Assembly (NCBI RefSeq): GCF_016863435.1
Contig: NZ_BOOW01000054.1
Location: forward strand, 1-64,000
Source: Sinosporangium siamense
GTDB taxonomy: Bacteria > Actinomycetota > Actinomycetes > Streptosporangiales > Streptosporangiaceae
Direction of reading: 5' to 3'
Length of the DNA: 64,000 nt
Shown: positions 7,860 to 15,865 of the stretch, piece by piece
How the letters are laid out: each line of letters starts with the position of its first letter
How positions within the stretch are numbered: position 1 is the first letter of the stretch
Notes under the pieces: generated by a model
What the model was told of the DNA's origin: nothing
What the model saw: the letters and a program-made list of their open reading frames with translations, nothing else
The model's database searches: none
Translations under genes and position numbers: made by a program

Positions 7860-8840
7860 ATGACGGCGCCTGCCTGCTGCCATATCAACGATGTGCGAGC
7901 CGCGGCGGCGACGATCGCGGATCACATCGTGCGGACGCCGTTGATCGCCGCACCGTGGTCTGGCGGCGATCTGTGGCTCAAGGCCGAGAACCTGCAACCG
8001 ATCGGGGCTTTCAAGATCCGCGGCGCGACGAACGCGATCGCACGGCTGGATCCGCGAGCACGGGCACGGGGTGTCGTGACGCATTCCAGCGGCAATCACG
8101 GGCAGGCGGTCGCGTGGGCGGCGCGGTGGCGGGGCGTGCCCGCCGTGATCGTCGTACCGGAGGGCGCGAGCGCGGTGAAGACCGCAGCGATCCGGCAGCT
8201 GGGTGCCGAGGTCGTCGTCGTGCCCGCAGAGGACCGTGCCGCCGCCGTGGACGAGTTCACGGCCCGGCGGCGGCTGACCTTCGTGCCGCCGTACGACCAT
8301 CTCGACGTGATCGCCGGGCAGGGCACTCTCGCGCTGGAAGTGCTCGACGACCTGGCTTCGATCGACACCGTTCTGGTTCCGGTCGGCGGTGGCGGTCTGA
8401 TCTCAGGGGTGGGCACCGTGATGTCGTCCTTGTCGCCGAGGACCCGCGTTGTCGGCGTCGAGTCCGAGCTCGCGGCCGACGCGCGCGATTCACTCGTGCG
8501 AGGGCGCCGGGTCTCCTGGGACCCGGCCCTGACCTCACGGACGGCGGCGGACGGGACACGTGCGACGGTGGTGGGCGAACTGACGTTCCCGATCATGAGG
8601 GCCACCGTCGCGGAGATCGTGACCGTGACCGAGGACGAGATCCTCGCCGCGGTATCGGCCCTGGCGAGACGCGCACACCTCGTCGCCGAACCCAGCGGCG
8701 CCCTCGCCGTCGCAGCGCATCTCGCCGGCCCGTCCCGCTACGGCCGCTCCGTGGCCGTCGTGTCGGGCGGCAACATCGACCCGCCCGTTCTCGCCCGGGC
8801 GCTCTGTGAATCAATGCGAAAGGACCACTCCCTCTCATGA
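7860..8840 (+). CDS. PLP-dependent serine/threonine dehydratase family enzyme
   Basis: The 326-residue protein is a fold-type II PLP enzyme of the threonine/serine dehydratase family. The PLP lysine is in GAFKIRGATN (near residue 53), SSGNHGQAVAW is the asparagine loop, and VGGGGLISG binds the phosphate. It lacks the C-terminal ACT regulatory domain of biosynthetic threonine deaminase, so it resembles catabolic or racemase-type members. Likely reaction: beta-elimination from a hydroxy-amino acid giving a 2-oxo acid and ammonia, with the adjacent RidA clearing the enamine. Its stop overlaps the next start as ATGA. Confidence 0.9.
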   Translation: MTAPACCHINDVRAAAATIADHIVRTPLIAAPWSGGDLWLKAENLQPIGAFKIRGATNAIARLDPRARARGVVTHSSGNHGQAVAWAARWRGVPAVIVVPEGASAVKTAAIRQLGAEVVVVPAEDRAAAVDEFTARRRLTFVPPYDHLDVIAGQGTLALEVLDDLASIDTVLVPVGGGGLISGVGTVMSSLSPRTRVVGVESELAADARDSLVRGRRVSWDPALTSRTAADGTRATVVGELTFPIMRATVAEIVTVTEDEILAAVSALARRAHLVAEPSGALAVAAHLAGPSRYGRSVAVVSGGNIDPPVLARALCESMRKDHSLS

Positions 8841-9370
8841 GCTACGCGGAAGCCGTCGCGGACGGCATCTGGGCGGCGAACGCCGTACGCGTCGGATACA
8901 TCCCGTCGGTCACGGTGGCGCCGGTCATCAATTCACTCGTCGCCACGGACGGCGGTGCCGACGGCGTCTCGCCCAGGGTGACGCCGCTTTCCCGCGAGGA
9001 GGAGGCGATCGGAGTGATGGGTGCCGTCGCGTTCACCGGCCGGCTCGGCGCGGTGGTGATGCAGGACAACGGTTTCGGAAACGCCCTGACGGCCCTGACC
9101 ACGTTCGCGCTGTCGTATCACCTGCCGCTGCTGATCTTCGCGAACACCCGGGGCAGCCTCGGGGAGTACAACTCCATGATCCACTCCATCAGTGGGCCGA
9201 TGCCCGGCGTGCTGCGCGCTTTCGGGTTGCCGGTCATCGAGTTGGACCGCCGCAGCAGCGCCGCGGACTGGCACGAGGCGGTGCGCGAAAGCGGCGTGCA
9301 CGCCGTCATGACCTATCGCCCCGTGGTCGTGCTCGGGTCGTTCTGGAACACCGACGGAAAGGTCGCCTGA
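8837..9370 (+). CDS. ThDP-dependent decarboxylase, alpha (Pyr-domain) subunit, ComD-like
   Basis: The 177-residue protein corresponds to the N-terminal pyrimidine-binding domain of a ThDP enzyme and resembles sulfopyruvate decarboxylase alpha (ComD). SREEEAIGVMGA carries the glutamate that activates the cofactor, and VVMQDNGFGNALTAL matches the ComD MQNSGLGN motif. The PP domain is in the next gene. The start overlaps the dehydratase stop (ATGA). The substrate is a 2-oxo acid; known relatives use sulfopyruvate or phosphonopyruvate, but the context here does not fix it. Confidence 0.85.
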   Translation: MSYAEAVADGIWAANAVRVGYIPSVTVAPVINSLVATDGGADGVSPRVTPLSREEEAIGVMGAVAFTGRLGAVVMQDNGFGNALTALTTFALSYHLPLLIFANTRGSLGEYNSMIHSISGPMPGVLRAFGLPVIELDRRSSAADWHEAVRESGVHAVMTYRPVVVLGSFWNTDGKVA

Positions 9371-9957
9371 TGAAACGGCTGGAAGCCCTCCGAGTGCTCG
9401 CCGACCTCACCTCCGGCCACCCCGTGGTCGTCACGTGCGCCGCGACGAGCCGGGAGCTCGCGGCAGTGAAAGACAGCGACAATCACCTCTATCTCCTCGA
9501 CGCGATGGGACTGGCCGGCTCGGTCGCCACCGGTCTGGCCCTCAGCGTCCCACCGAACGCGCCGAAGGTGGTCTGCATCGAGGGGGACGGGTCGCTCCTG
9601 ATGAACCCGAACGTCCTGCCCACCGGGGGCTACCTCGCCCCGCCGAATCTGCTGCTCGTCCTCTTGGACAACGGTGTGTACGGCTCCACCGGGGCACTCC
9701 CGACCTACTCGGCCCGCGTGAACCTCGCACGGCTCGCCGAGGCCGCCGCATGGATCACCCGCTCCACTGACTCGGTCGAAGGGCTGCGGGCGGCATTTGA
9801 GGAGCTATGCGGGATCGACGGCCCCGCATTCCTCTACGCACGCATCGAAGAGGGCAATGCGCACGATGTCGCGAAGCTGCTCATCGATCCCGTCACCATC
9901 ACCACCCGATTCTCGCGATGGCTGCGACAAGAGCACGCGTCAGAGGTGGGGGCGTGA
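9370..9957 (+). CDS. ThDP-dependent decarboxylase, beta (PP-domain) subunit, ComE-like
   Basis: The 195-residue protein is the diphosphate-binding half of the two-subunit ThDP decarboxylase. The ThDP motif is visible as IEGDGSLLMNPNVL (GDG to N), followed by LLDNGVYGSTG as in ComE and phosphonopyruvate decarboxylases. Its ATG overlaps the previous stop by one base (TGATG), so equal expression with the alpha subunit is likely. The predicted product is an aldehyde from a 2-oxo acid, and the next gene is an aldehyde dehydrogenase. Confidence 0.87.
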   Translation: MKRLEALRVLADLTSGHPVVVTCAATSRELAAVKDSDNHLYLLDAMGLAGSVATGLALSVPPNAPKVVCIEGDGSLLMNPNVLPTGGYLAPPNLLLVLLDNGVYGSTGALPTYSARVNLARLAEAAAWITRSTDSVEGLRAAFEELCGIDGPAFLYARIEEGNAHDVAKLLIDPVTITTRFSRWLRQEHASEVGA

Positions 9958-11333
9958 CCGCCGGCCGTGCAGGCATCGTAACCGTCGACCCGGCAACGGG
10001 CGATGACCTGGCGTTCTACCCCTACACCAGCTCGTCCACCGTCGATCGTGTCCTCGAGACCGCTCTCGATTCCAAGTGGGGCGTCTCGGACGTCGGCGAC
10101 CGTGTCGGCGCCATCGAACGCCTCGCCGACACGATCAGCGGCCGGCGCGAGACGCTCGCGGCGCTGATCACGCGCGAGATGGGCAAACCCATCGCGCAGG
10201 CGCGCGCCGAGATCGACAAGTGCGTGTCCGCATGCCGGTTCTACGCGAGGGAGCTCCCCGGAATCCTCGAACCCGAACGGCTCGACCTCGACGGGGACGT
10301 CGGCATCGTGCGCGTCGCGCCGATCGGGGTGGTGTTCGCGATTCTGCCGTGGAACTATCCATGGTGGCAGGTCATCCGGGCGATGCTTCCGGCCATCGCA
10401 GCCGGCGACACCGTGGTCCTCAAGCATGCCGAGGCCGTCACCGGCAGCGCGATGGCCATCGAGGAAGTCTTCGCCGCCGCCTTCGGACACGGAGTGCTGC
10501 AGACGGTCATCGTCGACGCGCCCACGGTCGCCGGCATCATCGACGATCCCCGTGTGGCCGCGGTCACTTTCACCGGCAGCGACCGGGTGGGGGCTCTCGT
10601 CGCTGCGCGCGCGGGAGCGGCGCTGAAGAAATGCGTCCTCGAGCTCGGCGGCTCCGACCCGTTCGTCGTCCTCGCCGATGCCGACGTTTCCGCCGCCGCC
10701 GTGGCAGCGGTGCGCTCCCGGTTCCTGAACAACGGACAGAGCTGCATCGCCGCCAAACGCCTCCTCGTGCACCGCGACGTCCGCGACGCCTTCGTCGACG
10801 CCCTCGTCCCGCACGTCCAGGAACTGCGCGTCGGCGATCCCGCGAACGACGCGACCGAGGTGGGCCCGCTTGCCCGCCTTGATCTGCGCGACACGCTCCG
10901 CTCGCAACGCGAAGCCGCCCTCGCCGAGGGCGGCCGGATACTCGCCCAAACCCAGGCGCCCGAGGACGAGAATGGAGCATGGTTCTCACCATCGATCATC
11001 GAGGTGGCGGGCGACGACTCGATTCTGCTCTCCGAGGAGACCTTCGGACCGCTCGGTGCGCTCACGACCGCCGCCACCGACGACGAGCTCGTCCGGCTCG
11101 CGAACGCGTCACGATACGGTCTGAGCAGCAGCGTCTGGAGCACAGACCTCGATCACGCCGACACCGTCAGCCGGCGCATCCGAGCCGGCGCGGTGTTCGT
11201 CAACACCATCTCCGCCACCGACCCCCGACTTCCCACCGGTGGGGTGAAAGCCAGCGGCTACGGCCGCGAACTCGGCAAGTGGGGCGTCCACGAACTGGCC
11301 AACCTGCAAGCAGTACGGATCCGCAAATCATGA
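9954..11333 (+). CDS. NAD(P)-dependent aldehyde dehydrogenase
   Basis: The 459-residue protein is an aldehyde dehydrogenase resembling succinate-semialdehyde dehydrogenases. It shows the oxyanion Asn in PWNYPWW, the general base Glu in CVLELGGSDPF and the nucleophilic Cys in NNGQSCIAAKR. The start is GTG at 9954, overlapping the decarboxylase stop as GTGA; a longer open frame upstream is antisense noise. Its position right after the ThDP decarboxylase suggests it oxidises the released aldehyde to an acid in the cytosol. Confidence 0.92.
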   Translation: MTAGRAGIVTVDPATGDDLAFYPYTSSSTVDRVLETALDSKWGVSDVGDRVGAIERLADTISGRRETLAALITREMGKPIAQARAEIDKCVSACRFYARELPGILEPERLDLDGDVGIVRVAPIGVVFAILPWNYPWWQVIRAMLPAIAAGDTVVLKHAEAVTGSAMAIEEVFAAAFGHGVLQTVIVDAPTVAGIIDDPRVAAVTFTGSDRVGALVAARAGAALKKCVLELGGSDPFVVLADADVSAAAVAAVRSRFLNNGQSCIAAKRLLVHRDVRDAFVDALVPHVQELRVGDPANDATEVGPLARLDLRDTLRSQREAALAEGGRILAQTQAPEDENGAWFSPSIIEVAGDDSILLSEETFGPLGALTTAATDDELVRLANASRYGLSSSVWSTDLDHADTVSRRIRAGAVFVNTISATDPRLPTGGVKASGYGRELGKWGVHELANLQAVRIRKS

Positions 11334-12544
11334 ACGACATCCCCTCCTTCGCGCGTCCCGCGGCACGCCTCGCCGGCATCACTCCGTCCACGATCCGCGT
11401 CGTCTTCGACCGGGCCGCCGAGCTCGAAGCGGACGGGATCGAGGTATTGCATCTCGAGATCGGCCGCCCCGACTTCGACACCCCAACCCTGGTGAAGGAG
11501 GCCGCGACGGCGTCTCTCGCCGCCGGACGCGTGCACTATGGACCCAACGCCGGCACCCCGCAGCTGCGCACCGCGATCGCGCGGACTCTCGCCGCCGCGT
11601 CCGGACCGGTCTACGATCCGGACGGAGAGGTGATCGTCACCATCGGCGCCAGCGAAGCCGTCTTCCTCGCGATCATGGCGTTCTGCGGTCCGGGCGACGA
11701 GGTGCTCATCCCCGTGCCCGCGTGGCCGGCATATGAAGCGTGCGTCCGGCTCGCCGGCGCCACACCCGTCTTCCTCCCGCTCGATCCCGCACAGGGCTAT
11801 TCTCTCGACCCGGAAGCCGTGCGAGCACGTCTCACCCCGCGCACGCGCATGCTCGTCGTGTGCACTCCCCACAATCCCACCGGCGCCGTCGTCGACGCGG
11901 GACGTCTTCGCGCCCTCGCCGACGTGCTCCGCCACACCGGCGTGCTTGTCCTCTCCGACGAGATCTACAGCGAGCTGGTCTACGACGGCACCAGGCACGT
12001 GCCGGTCGCCACCGTCGCCGACCTGCACATGCGCACGCTCACTGTCGGAGGGTTCGCAAAGGCATACGCGATGGACGGCTGGCGGCTCGGCTGGCTCGCC
12101 GCCCCCCGTGAGCTCGCCACGCCGGCCCTGCGCATCCGGCAGTTCACCACGGCGTGTCCGCCCACATTCACGCAGGACGCCGCCGTCTCCGCTCTCCGCG
12201 ACACCGCGCAGGAACGGGCACAAATGCGCGACGCCTTCGCCGAGCGCCGCCGCGCCGCACTCGACCTGCTGAACGGGTGCACCGGCCTGCACATCGGAAA
12301 CCCCGCGGGGGCCTTCTACCTTTACCTCACTTATCCGCCGCACCTCGGGCCCGGCGACCGGTTCGCACGCGAGCTTCTCGAAGAGGATCACGTCGCCGTC
12401 GTTCCAGGTGCGGCGTTCGACCCCACAGGTGCCGGCGCTCACTCGCTGCGAGTGTCATATGCCCGCTCGGTGGACGACATCCGCGAAGGTGTCTCACGGA
12501 TCCTGCGACGTATCGACCGGTTGTCGGACGGCGGCCGCCGATGA
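11330..12544 (+). CDS. Class I/II PLP aminotransferase
   Basis: The 404-residue protein is an aspartate-aminotransferase-type enzyme. Motifs in order: YGPNAGTPQLRTAI, CTPHNPTGAVV (substrate-pocket Asn), SDEIYSELVY (PLP-ring Asp and Tyr) and GGFAKAYAMDGWRLGW with the Schiff-base lysine; the usual SK is AK here. A distal Arg in HSLRVSYA should bind the substrate carboxylate. The start overlaps the aldehyde dehydrogenase stop (ATGA). It likely makes the 2-oxo acid that the ThDP enzyme decarboxylates. Confidence 0.9.
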   Translation: MNDIPSFARPAARLAGITPSTIRVVFDRAAELEADGIEVLHLEIGRPDFDTPTLVKEAATASLAAGRVHYGPNAGTPQLRTAIARTLAAASGPVYDPDGEVIVTIGASEAVFLAIMAFCGPGDEVLIPVPAWPAYEACVRLAGATPVFLPLDPAQGYSLDPEAVRARLTPRTRMLVVCTPHNPTGAVVDAGRLRALADVLRHTGVLVLSDEIYSELVYDGTRHVPVATVADLHMRTLTVGGFAKAYAMDGWRLGWLAAPRELATPALRIRQFTTACPPTFTQDAAVSALRDTAQERAQMRDAFAERRRAALDLLNGCTGLHIGNPAGAFYLYLTYPPHLGPGDRFARELLEEDHVAVVPGAAFDPTGAGAHSLRVSYARSVDDIREGVSRILRRIDRLSDGGRR

Positions 12545-13554
12545 AGCACGCTGCAGTTACGCCGGTGAATGTCGTACTCTCCGGGTTAGGGCGTGTCGGC
12601 CGCGCGTTCGTCGAACACATCCACAGCCACGGCGACGACCTCGCGCGGGAATACGGCGTTCACGTCCGGGTGAAGACCGTGCGAGCCGGCACCGAGCAGT
12701 GTCTCCTGGACGGTGATGGGCCGGTTCCGCCGCGATCGGATTGGCGGCCCCTCACGCCGCTTCGCTCCGCGCTCAACGGGGCAGAGGCGGACATTTTCGT
12801 CCAAGCGATCCCCTCGACTCCCGCCCTGCGAGAATTCGCCGCCGAGGAAGCGCTCACCGCTCTGCGAAACGGCGTCCACGTCGTCACCGCGACGAAGAGC
12901 CATCTCCTCACGCACTGGTCGCGACTCGGCCAGGCCGCGGCCGAGAGCGGAACAAGGATCCGGATCTCAGGGGCGACAGGGGCCGCCCTTCCCGCCGGCG
13001 ACCTCGCGCGTTCGGCGATGCGAGGGCTCGGTTGCAACGGCATCCGCGCCTGCCCGAACGGGACGGCCACCTTCGTGCTCGACCGCCTCGCCGCCGGCGA
13101 TTCCATCGACGACGCCGTCCGCGAGGCGCAGCGCCGGGGCATCGCCGAAGCCGATCCGTCGGCGGACCTCTCCGGCGCCGACTCCGCGACCAAGCTCAAA
13201 CTCATGGCCGCGCTCCTGTGGGCGTGGAACCCCGAGTGCGTCCGCGTCGAGAGCGACGAGATCGACGCCGGCACGAGCGAAAGGGCGGTCGCGGTGGCGG
13301 CCCGCGGCGGACGACTGCGCGCCGTGGCGCAAGCCCACCTCGCCGCGCCGCACCTCGTGCGCGTCGTCCTCGAGGAGACGGCGCCCGGCGACCCGCTCTA
13401 CGCATTGGCCGGCCCGGAGAAGGCCGTCACATTTCAATCCCCCGACGGTGGAGACGTCACCGTCAGCGGCGGCCGATCGCACCCGCTCGGAGCCGCGCTC
13501 TCGTTGGTAAGAGACATCATCGACATCGCATCACCACATCGAGGCTTCCGATAA
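12541..13554 (+). CDS. Homoserine-dehydrogenase-like oxidoreductase without ACT domain
   Basis: The 337-residue protein has an N-terminal Rossmann motif (LSGLGRVGRAF) and the homoserine dehydrogenase catalytic domain: TATKSHLL, GATGAALPAGD, NGTATFVLDRL, AEADPSADLSGADSATKLKL. It lacks the C-terminal ACT domain of threonine-regulated biosynthetic enzymes, and its place at the end of a catabolic operon suggests it oxidises homoserine or a related hydroxy amino acid. The start overlaps the aminotransferase stop (ATGA). Substrate identity is inference. Confidence 0.85.
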   Translation: MKHAAVTPVNVVLSGLGRVGRAFVEHIHSHGDDLAREYGVHVRVKTVRAGTEQCLLDGDGPVPPRSDWRPLTPLRSALNGAEADIFVQAIPSTPALREFAAEEALTALRNGVHVVTATKSHLLTHWSRLGQAAAESGTRIRISGATGAALPAGDLARSAMRGLGCNGIRACPNGTATFVLDRLAAGDSIDDAVREAQRRGIAEADPSADLSGADSATKLKLMAALLWAWNPECVRVESDEIDAGTSERAVAVAARGGRLRAVAQAHLAAPHLVRVVLEETAPGDPLYALAGPEKAVTFQSPDGGDVTVSGGRSHPLGAALSLVRDIIDIASPHRGFR

Positions 13555-13652
13555 TCACGAGTGGTCTCGAACACTGTCGTCATCGGCAAACTCCGGTCTC
13601 GGTTTGGTCCCGGCTCGTCATAGCCAACGGTTCCGGGTAACGACGCGCATGG

Positions 13653-13668
13653 GTACGGCGAAGCCAGC
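13653..13668 (+). repeat. Dispersed 16-mer GTACGGCGAAGCC[AG]GC, copy 1
   Basis: The motif GTACGGCGAAGCCAGC lies about 100 bp after the stop of the homoserine-dehydrogenase-like gene. Identical or one-mismatch copies are at 20015-20030 and 25028-25043, all in spaces downstream of genes. Confidence 0.7.
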
Positions 13669-14063
13669 ATTCCAGGCCGTGGGGTGCGAGCCGGGCTTCA
13701 GCGATTTCACAAGTCATACAGCGCCGTGATCTGAGAGGTGATCGAGGGGCCGACCGGGACGACCACCACAAGTGCGGGGTTGCCGTGCTCCCCGTCGGCG
13801 TTGCCGAAAGCCCTGACGAGGAAGCACGCGACAGCGGTCATCCCCCCACCGGGCCCGGCGCGGCGCGTCTTTCGACCTGCGCGTGCCGTCGGCGCGGGTC
13901 CGCAGGCAGGGGCGCCGGCGCCAAGAACGGGGTCACACTTTTCCCTTCACATTCTTTGAGTATTTGTGCGGGATTCCCTCAGACATACACCGGTCCAAAT
14001 ACGCCACCGAATCTTCGGGCGACCCGGCATCGGAACGGAACCCAGCTCCCTGCCCCCTATCAA

Positions 14064-14096
14064 GGGAAAACTCTCTGGCCCGGCCGGGAAAACTCT
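14064..14096 (+). promoter_or_regulatory. Pair of GGGAAAACTCT direct repeats
   Basis: GGGAAAACTCT occurs at 14064-14074 and again at 14086-14096, exactly 22 bp (two helical turns) apart, 67 bp before the TTG start of the secreted peptidase gene. The spacing is typical of sites for a dimeric regulator bound on one DNA face. The protein that would bind is unknown. Confidence 0.45.
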
Positions 14097-14162
14097 GATA
14101 CAGACTTAATAGGAAGTCGCTTTATATGGCCGCCGGATCCCCTGACCGTCAAGGAGTTTTAC

Positions 14163-15692
14163 TTGCGTAGAGGAGTTCGTTTTCTCGCCGTTTTAACTAC
14201 CGCAATCGTCTCACTCGCTCCCCTGCCCCCGGCTCAAGCCGTATCTGCGGACCCGCCTCGGCCGGCACCCATTCAGTGGGCACCTTGCACCGAGCAGCCC
14301 GAGGTCGAGTGCGGGAAGATCACGGTGCCGATCGACTGGAGCGAGCCGGAGGAGAGCGGCACCGTCGAGATCGCCGTCGCCAGGCGCAAGGCCACCGATC
14401 CGGCCGCACGGATCGGCTCCCTCGTGCTTCACCCCGGCGGCCCCGGCGGGTCGGGCGTCGGCATGGTCTTCGACAGCTCGTTGTACGCCAGTCCTGAGCT
14501 CGCCCGGCGTTTCGACCTCGTCGGTTTCGACGCGCGCGGCGGCGGGCGGAGCCATCCGATCATCTGCTCGAACGACGCGCTCGCCGGCCGCCCCGGTGAG
14601 CTGATTCAAAGCCAGGCGGAGTTCGACGCCTTGGTCGCCTACAACGCGAGGTTGCGCGCGGACTGCCGTGTTCACACGGGACCGTTGTTCGACCACGTCG
14701 ACATGCTCAGCGTCGTCCGCGATCTGGACCTGCTGCGGGCCGCCCTCGGCGATGAGCAACTCACCTTCTACGGGATGTCGTACGGCTCGCTGCTCGGCCA
14801 GCTCTACGCCGAGACCTTCCCCCACCGTGTGCGAGCGCTCGCCCTGGACGGCGTTTACGACCACAGTCTCGGCACCCGGGCCATGTTCGACAGCCAGGCG
14901 CGGGCCGCGGAGGACGGCTTCAACGAGTTCGCGGACTGGTGTGAGCGTGAGACCGCCTGTGTGCTGCACGGCCGGGACATCCGGCAGTTCTGGGCGAACC
15001 TCAAAGTGCGCGCCGATCGCGGCGAGCTTAACCTTCCGGGTTATCCCTTGATCAAGCTCACGAGGTGGCACCTGATCTCCTCCACCCTCGGCAGTCTCCA
15101 TATACCCGTCTGGCGTTTCCTCGCCCGCATGCTCAAGGCCATAGACGAGGGAGTCATGACGTCAGCCGCTCAGGCGCAGCTGCCGGTGCAGACCTGGCCC
15201 CAGCCCGTTCAGGCGTTCTGCCAGGATTATTACCTCCCCGTTCGCGACTACCGCGAGTATGCCCGCCACCTGCGGCGTGCCGCCAGGATCGCGCCCAACA
15301 TGGAGTTCAGCGCGTACACGCTCTATGCGATCGCGACGTGCCTCGGCCACCCGGACTCCATTCCGAACCCCCAGCGCCGGCTGCGCGTCAGGGGAAGCGC
15401 TCCGCTCCTGCTGGTCAACGCCAGGCACGATGTGGAGACCGGCACGGAGTGGCCGGCCAACGTCGCCGCCCAACTGGGGCGCCAGGGGGTGCTGCTCACC
15501 TATGACGGCTGGGGCTACCAGTCCTACCGCAAGAGTCCGTGTGTCGCGGAGGCCGTCGACCGTTACCTCGTCTCGCTGACCCTTCCGGCACGCGGCACCC
15601 ACTGCCCCGCCGTACCGGTCCCCACGGCGGCGGGCGAGAGCGGGCCGCCGGCATCGGTGCCTCTGCCAGGTCCGCCCGGCTGGGGGTTCTGA
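14163..15692 (+). CDS. Secreted tripeptidyl aminopeptidase-like alpha/beta hydrolase with altered catalytic His
   Basis: This 509-residue protein resembles Streptomyces tripeptidyl aminopeptidases (SlpD/SlpE/Tap), exported serine peptidases that remove N-terminal tripeptides. The TTG at 14163 follows AAGGAG by six bases and gives a signal peptide (RRG start, hydrophobic core, AQA cleavage near residue 27). The oxyanion HPGGPGGSG motif, nucleophile Ser206 in GMSYGS and an Asp423 candidate are present. The C-terminal TAP-like domain normally has GxGH; here it is GWGY, Tyr452. The His is therefore apparently missing and activity is doubtful. A strong terminator follows. Confidence 0.85.
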   Translation: MRRGVRFLAVLTTAIVSLAPLPPAQAVSADPPRPAPIQWAPCTEQPEVECGKITVPIDWSEPEESGTVEIAVARRKATDPAARIGSLVLHPGGPGGSGVGMVFDSSLYASPELARRFDLVGFDARGGGRSHPIICSNDALAGRPGELIQSQAEFDALVAYNARLRADCRVHTGPLFDHVDMLSVVRDLDLLRAALGDEQLTFYGMSYGSLLGQLYAETFPHRVRALALDGVYDHSLGTRAMFDSQARAAEDGFNEFADWCERETACVLHGRDIRQFWANLKVRADRGELNLPGYPLIKLTRWHLISSTLGSLHIPVWRFLARMLKAIDEGVMTSAAQAQLPVQTWPQPVQAFCQDYYLPVRDYREYARHLRRAARIAPNMEFSAYTLYAIATCLGHPDSIPNPQRRLRVRGSAPLLLVNARHDVETGTEWPANVAAQLGRQGVLLTYDGWGYQSYRKSPCVAEAVDRYLVSLTLPARGTHCPAVPVPTAAGESGPPASVPLPGPPGWGF

Positions 15693-15699
15693 TCCACTG

Positions 15700-15727
15700 G
15701 AGCCGGGCGGTCCCCACCGCCCGGCTC
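15700..15727. terminator. Terminator hairpin after the peptidase gene
   Basis: Perfect 12-bp stem (GAGCCGGGCGGT at 15700-15711, ACCGCCCGGCTC at 15716-15727) with a CCCC loop, directly after the peptidase stop. No long T tract follows, as is common in actinomycetes. Confidence 0.85.
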
Positions 15728-15744
15728 TTGGTCAAAGAAGACCT

Positions 15745-15758
15745 ACCAACTGGTTGGT
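15745..15758. promoter_or_regulatory. TetR-type operator ACCAAC-TG-GTTGGT
   Basis: Inverted repeat of six-base arms (ACCAAC and GTTGGT) around TG, 107 bp before the acyl-CoA synthetase start. Palindromes of the ACCAACnnGTTGGT type are bound by TetR-family repressors of acyl-CoA metabolism genes in actinobacteria (established for the family; the specific protein here is unknown). Confidence 0.6.
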
Positions 15759-15865
15759 CGTAAAGCTAGGCTGGAGCCGTGCCGCGACGGGACCGGCGAG
15801 AGTGACGGCCCGGCATCGGGGCACCGTACGGGCAATGCACTTCGCTCTAGCGCTGAGGTTCCAAC

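Larger units (their letters stand above)
13555..14162. other. 608-bp intergenic region before the tripeptidyl aminopeptidase gene
   Basis: No convincing gene. It contains one copy of a dispersed 16-mer (13653-13668), a pair of 11-bp direct repeats (14064-14074 and 14086-14096) and the AAGGAG ribosome site of the next gene at 14151-14156. The end is AT-richer than the surroundings (TTTATATGG near 14121), which fits a promoter. The open frame that runs through it in phase with the peptidase has no start signal. Confidence 0.6.

Noticed and set aside
13785-14162. Upstream extension of the tripeptidyl aminopeptidase frame
   Set aside because: No start signal, and it would bury the signal peptide; the TTG after AAGGAG at 14163 gives a normal exported protein.
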